A stretch of DNA of 16,916 nucleotides from an uncultured Mollicutes bacterium (lineage in GTDB: Bacteria; Bacillota_I; Bacilli_A; RFN20; CAG-826), in contig URQK01000030.1 in NCBI GenBank assembly GCA_900549975.1, forward strand, positions 1 to 16,916. Reading direction: 5' to 3'. The notes beneath the pieces were generated by a model, which worked only from the letters and a program-made list of their open reading frames with translations, did no database searches and was not told the origin of the DNA. The position numbers were made by a program, and so were the translations under genes. The stretch's first letter is position 1, and each line of letters begins with the position of its first letter. Positions 15,822 to 16,916 of the stretch are shown piece after piece.

Positions 15822-16649
15822 TCTGCACACTACCATAGTCGGCACAACAAGGGATGCATATTCCGGATCAATCTCCATCTCCTGTGCCAGCAGGTCAACA
15901 GATTTTCCAACTGTATCCTCATAGCGTTTCATAAATTCTTCCCTTGTAATGATCCTGTCTTCCATTTCCTCCTGGAAGATCATATCTGTAATAAAATCTC
16001 CCATCAGGATCACATTCCTGATCTCCTTATCCTTCAGATACAGACGCTGAAAGCTCATCAGGTCATTTCGGATAAATTCCTCAACCAGCTTGTCATAATG
16101 AATGGTTGTTTTCTCCAGTTCCTGCAGACGCTGGCGGATTCTTAAACTTCCCATTTTAAGTCCCTGGGTAGTGACCAGAGCATCCTTGTCAAAGAGGGAA
16201 ACCTGAAGGCTTCCGCCGCCCACATCCAGGATCGCGGTGCCTTTCTGGATCATCTTTTTGAATCCCTTTTCTATGGCAGCAATTGATTTGTACCCAAGGA
16301 AATGCTGTTCTGCACTGCTTAATATTTCAATTTTCATTCCTGTACGCTGATAGATCTGTTCAATGATCAGCAGCGGATTCACAAGTTCTCTGAATGCACT
16401 GGTGCCGCAGGCACGATACTCTTCCACCCCAAAGTCCTGCATCAGCCTCTTAAAGTCGTTCAGCACCTCACATAAAACATTCAGCATTTCTGAATCGATC
16501 TTTCCGTCAGAATAGACACCCTTTCCGATTTCCAGACTGTATCTGACATCATTCAGTTCACGAAAACCAATTCTTTTTGACATCTCAAAGATCTTCATGC
16601 TGACTTCATAAGATCCGATGTCAATGGCTGCAAATGTCATGACTGCCAT
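15795..16649 (-). CDS. Ppx/GppA family phosphatase, C-terminally truncated
   Basis: An exopolyphosphatase/guanosine pentaphosphate phosphatase-type protein with an actin-like ASKHA fold. The first phosphate loop is AAIDIGSYEVSMKIFE (residues 7-22). GTSAFRE follows at about 85 and the second phosphate loop LDVGGGSLQVSLFD at about 142-155. The family hydrolyses polyphosphate or pppGpp. The open frame stops at 15795, but residues after about NFIDIF are probably not native, since the sequence there belongs to the AT-rich contig. The real protein should continue. An earlier in-frame ATG exists eight codons upstream, but AAAGGGGG (16657-16664) stands seven bases before the ATG at 16649, which is chosen. 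GC content and codon use differ from everything to the left and look Lachnospiraceae-like. The DUF815 gene lies 36 bases upstream, in the same direction. Confidence 0.88.
   Translation of the reverse strand: MAVMTFAAIDIGSYEVSMKIFEMSKRIGFRELNDVRYSLEIGKGVYSDGKIDSEMLNVLCEVLNDFKRLMQDFGVEEYRACGTSAFRELVNPLLIIEQIYQRTGMKIEILSSAEQHFLGYKSIAAIEKGFKKMIQKGTAILDVGGGSLQVSLFDKDALVTTQGLKMGSLRIRQRLQELEKTTIHYDKLVEEFIRNDLMSFQRLYLKDKEIRNVILMGDFITDMIFQEEMEDRIITREEFMKRYEDTVGKSVDLLAQEMEIDPEYASLVVPTMVVCRNFIDIFKF
15801..15822. other. Probable chimeric contig junction
   Basis: Two unrelated genes on opposite strands are both truncated here: the plus-strand ATPase after 12 codons and the minus-strand Ppx/GppA near its C-terminus. 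About 20 bases fit both genes: forward they read LENINKI, in reverse NFIDIF. Base composition and codon style change at once from AT-rich to mid-GC. No transposase, repeat or attachment site is present. Confidence 0.75.
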
Positions 16650-16685
16650 ATGCGTTCCCCCTTTACCATTCATCTATTTGCTTTT

Positions 16686-16916
16686 TTATTCCTTCTCCAC
16701 ACCCAGCAGATGGTCGATAAACTGCTGTGCAGTTCGTCCTGTAAGTCCTCCATGGGAAAGCTCCCACTTATTTGCTTCCAGAAGCAGCTCGTCCTCCGGC
16801 ATGGTAATTCCGTTTCTCTCTGCGAGAGCTTTCACAATTGTCTGGAATTCTTTTTTGCTCGGTGCACCATAATAAATACGGACACCAAAACGATAAACCA
16901 GTGAAAGCTTCTCCTG
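16686..16916 (-). CDS. DUF815 family ATPase, C-terminal fragment
   Basis: The last 76 codons of a minus-strand gene whose start lies beyond the right edge. It reads LSLVYRFGVRIYYGAPSK, then FQTIVKALAERNGI and ELSHGGLTGRTAQQFIDHL. This is the C-terminal lid region of DUF815 proteins, AAA-type predicted ATPases of unknown function that typically have an arginine-rich G-R-T-A-R/Q-Q-F-I-D segment near the end. The Walker motifs would lie outside the window. It probably forms an operon with the downstream ppx gene, 36 bases away. Confidence 0.75.
   Translation of the reverse strand, partial: QEKLSLVYRFGVRIYYGAPSKKEFQTIVKALAERNGITMPEDELLLEANKWELSHGGLTGRTAQQFIDHLLGVEKE

Noticed and set aside
15786..16145. 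A 119-residue plus-strand open frame beginning MATLKLENINKI
   Set aside because: Only the first 12 codons are ATPase-like; the rest is antisense to the Ppx/GppA gene beyond the junction, so it is not a real protein.
16618..16904. Plus-strand open frames at the right end
   Set aside because: They run antisense to ppx and the DUF815 gene, whose family motifs are clear on the minus strand.
1..16916. CRISPR arrays, tRNA or rRNA genes, insertion sequences
   Set aside because: I looked on both strands and saw no spaced repeats, cloverleaf-like segments or transposase genes.

Overview
The first ~15.8 kb is AT-rich, densely packed, and reads as a low-GC Bacillota genome. The translations suggest a gut-type Bacilli/Erysipelotrichia or RF39-like lineage, though no marker gene fixes this. 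TGA acts as a stop (the nagB end, at the usual family length), so the genetic code is 11, not the Mollicutes code 4. The last ~1.1 kb has visibly higher GC and Lachnospiraceae-like genes. It joins the rest inside two truncated genes, so the window looks like a chimeric contig with a join at about 15801-15822.

Layout, left to right. (1) 1-208: the 5' end of an AAA_14/DUF4143-type ATPase on the minus strand, with a near-consensus promoter. (2) 344-2868, minus strand: a four-gene operon tetR - DUF998 membrane protein - GNAT acetyltransferase - type A chloramphenicol acetyltransferase. A perfect TetR-type dyad fills the spacer of its promoter, so it looks like a self-regulated, inducible drug-resistance operon. 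(3) 3035-3511, plus: a stand-alone XRE-HTH/MNT nucleotidyltransferase protein with a TTG start and no HEPN partner. (4) 3617-5582, plus: nagB-nagA with a good promoter and a dyad over the -10. (5) 5606-6406, minus: an AraC-family regulator with an N-terminal cupin, diverging from (6) 6484-15821, plus. That last block is one operon of two large surface lipoproteins, a lipoprotein solute-binding protein, two sugar-type ABC permeases and the first 12 codons of the ATPase.

Blocks 4-6 can be read as one pathway, by inference. Surface lipoproteins capture or process a GlcNAc-containing glycan, the binding protein and permeases import it, NagA and NagB feed GlcNAc-6-P into glycolysis, and the AraC protein senses the sugar. 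The unusual parts are the first lipoprotein (a tandem ~250-residue unit of B-repeat plus beta-rich module), the second (860 residues, no family recognised) and the first permease, which carries an extra ~390-residue extracytoplasmic domain. These three are the best candidates for an undescribed system.

The right end (15822-16916) holds a Ppx/GppA phosphatase cut at its C-terminus and the 3' end of a DUF815 ATPase, both on the minus strand.
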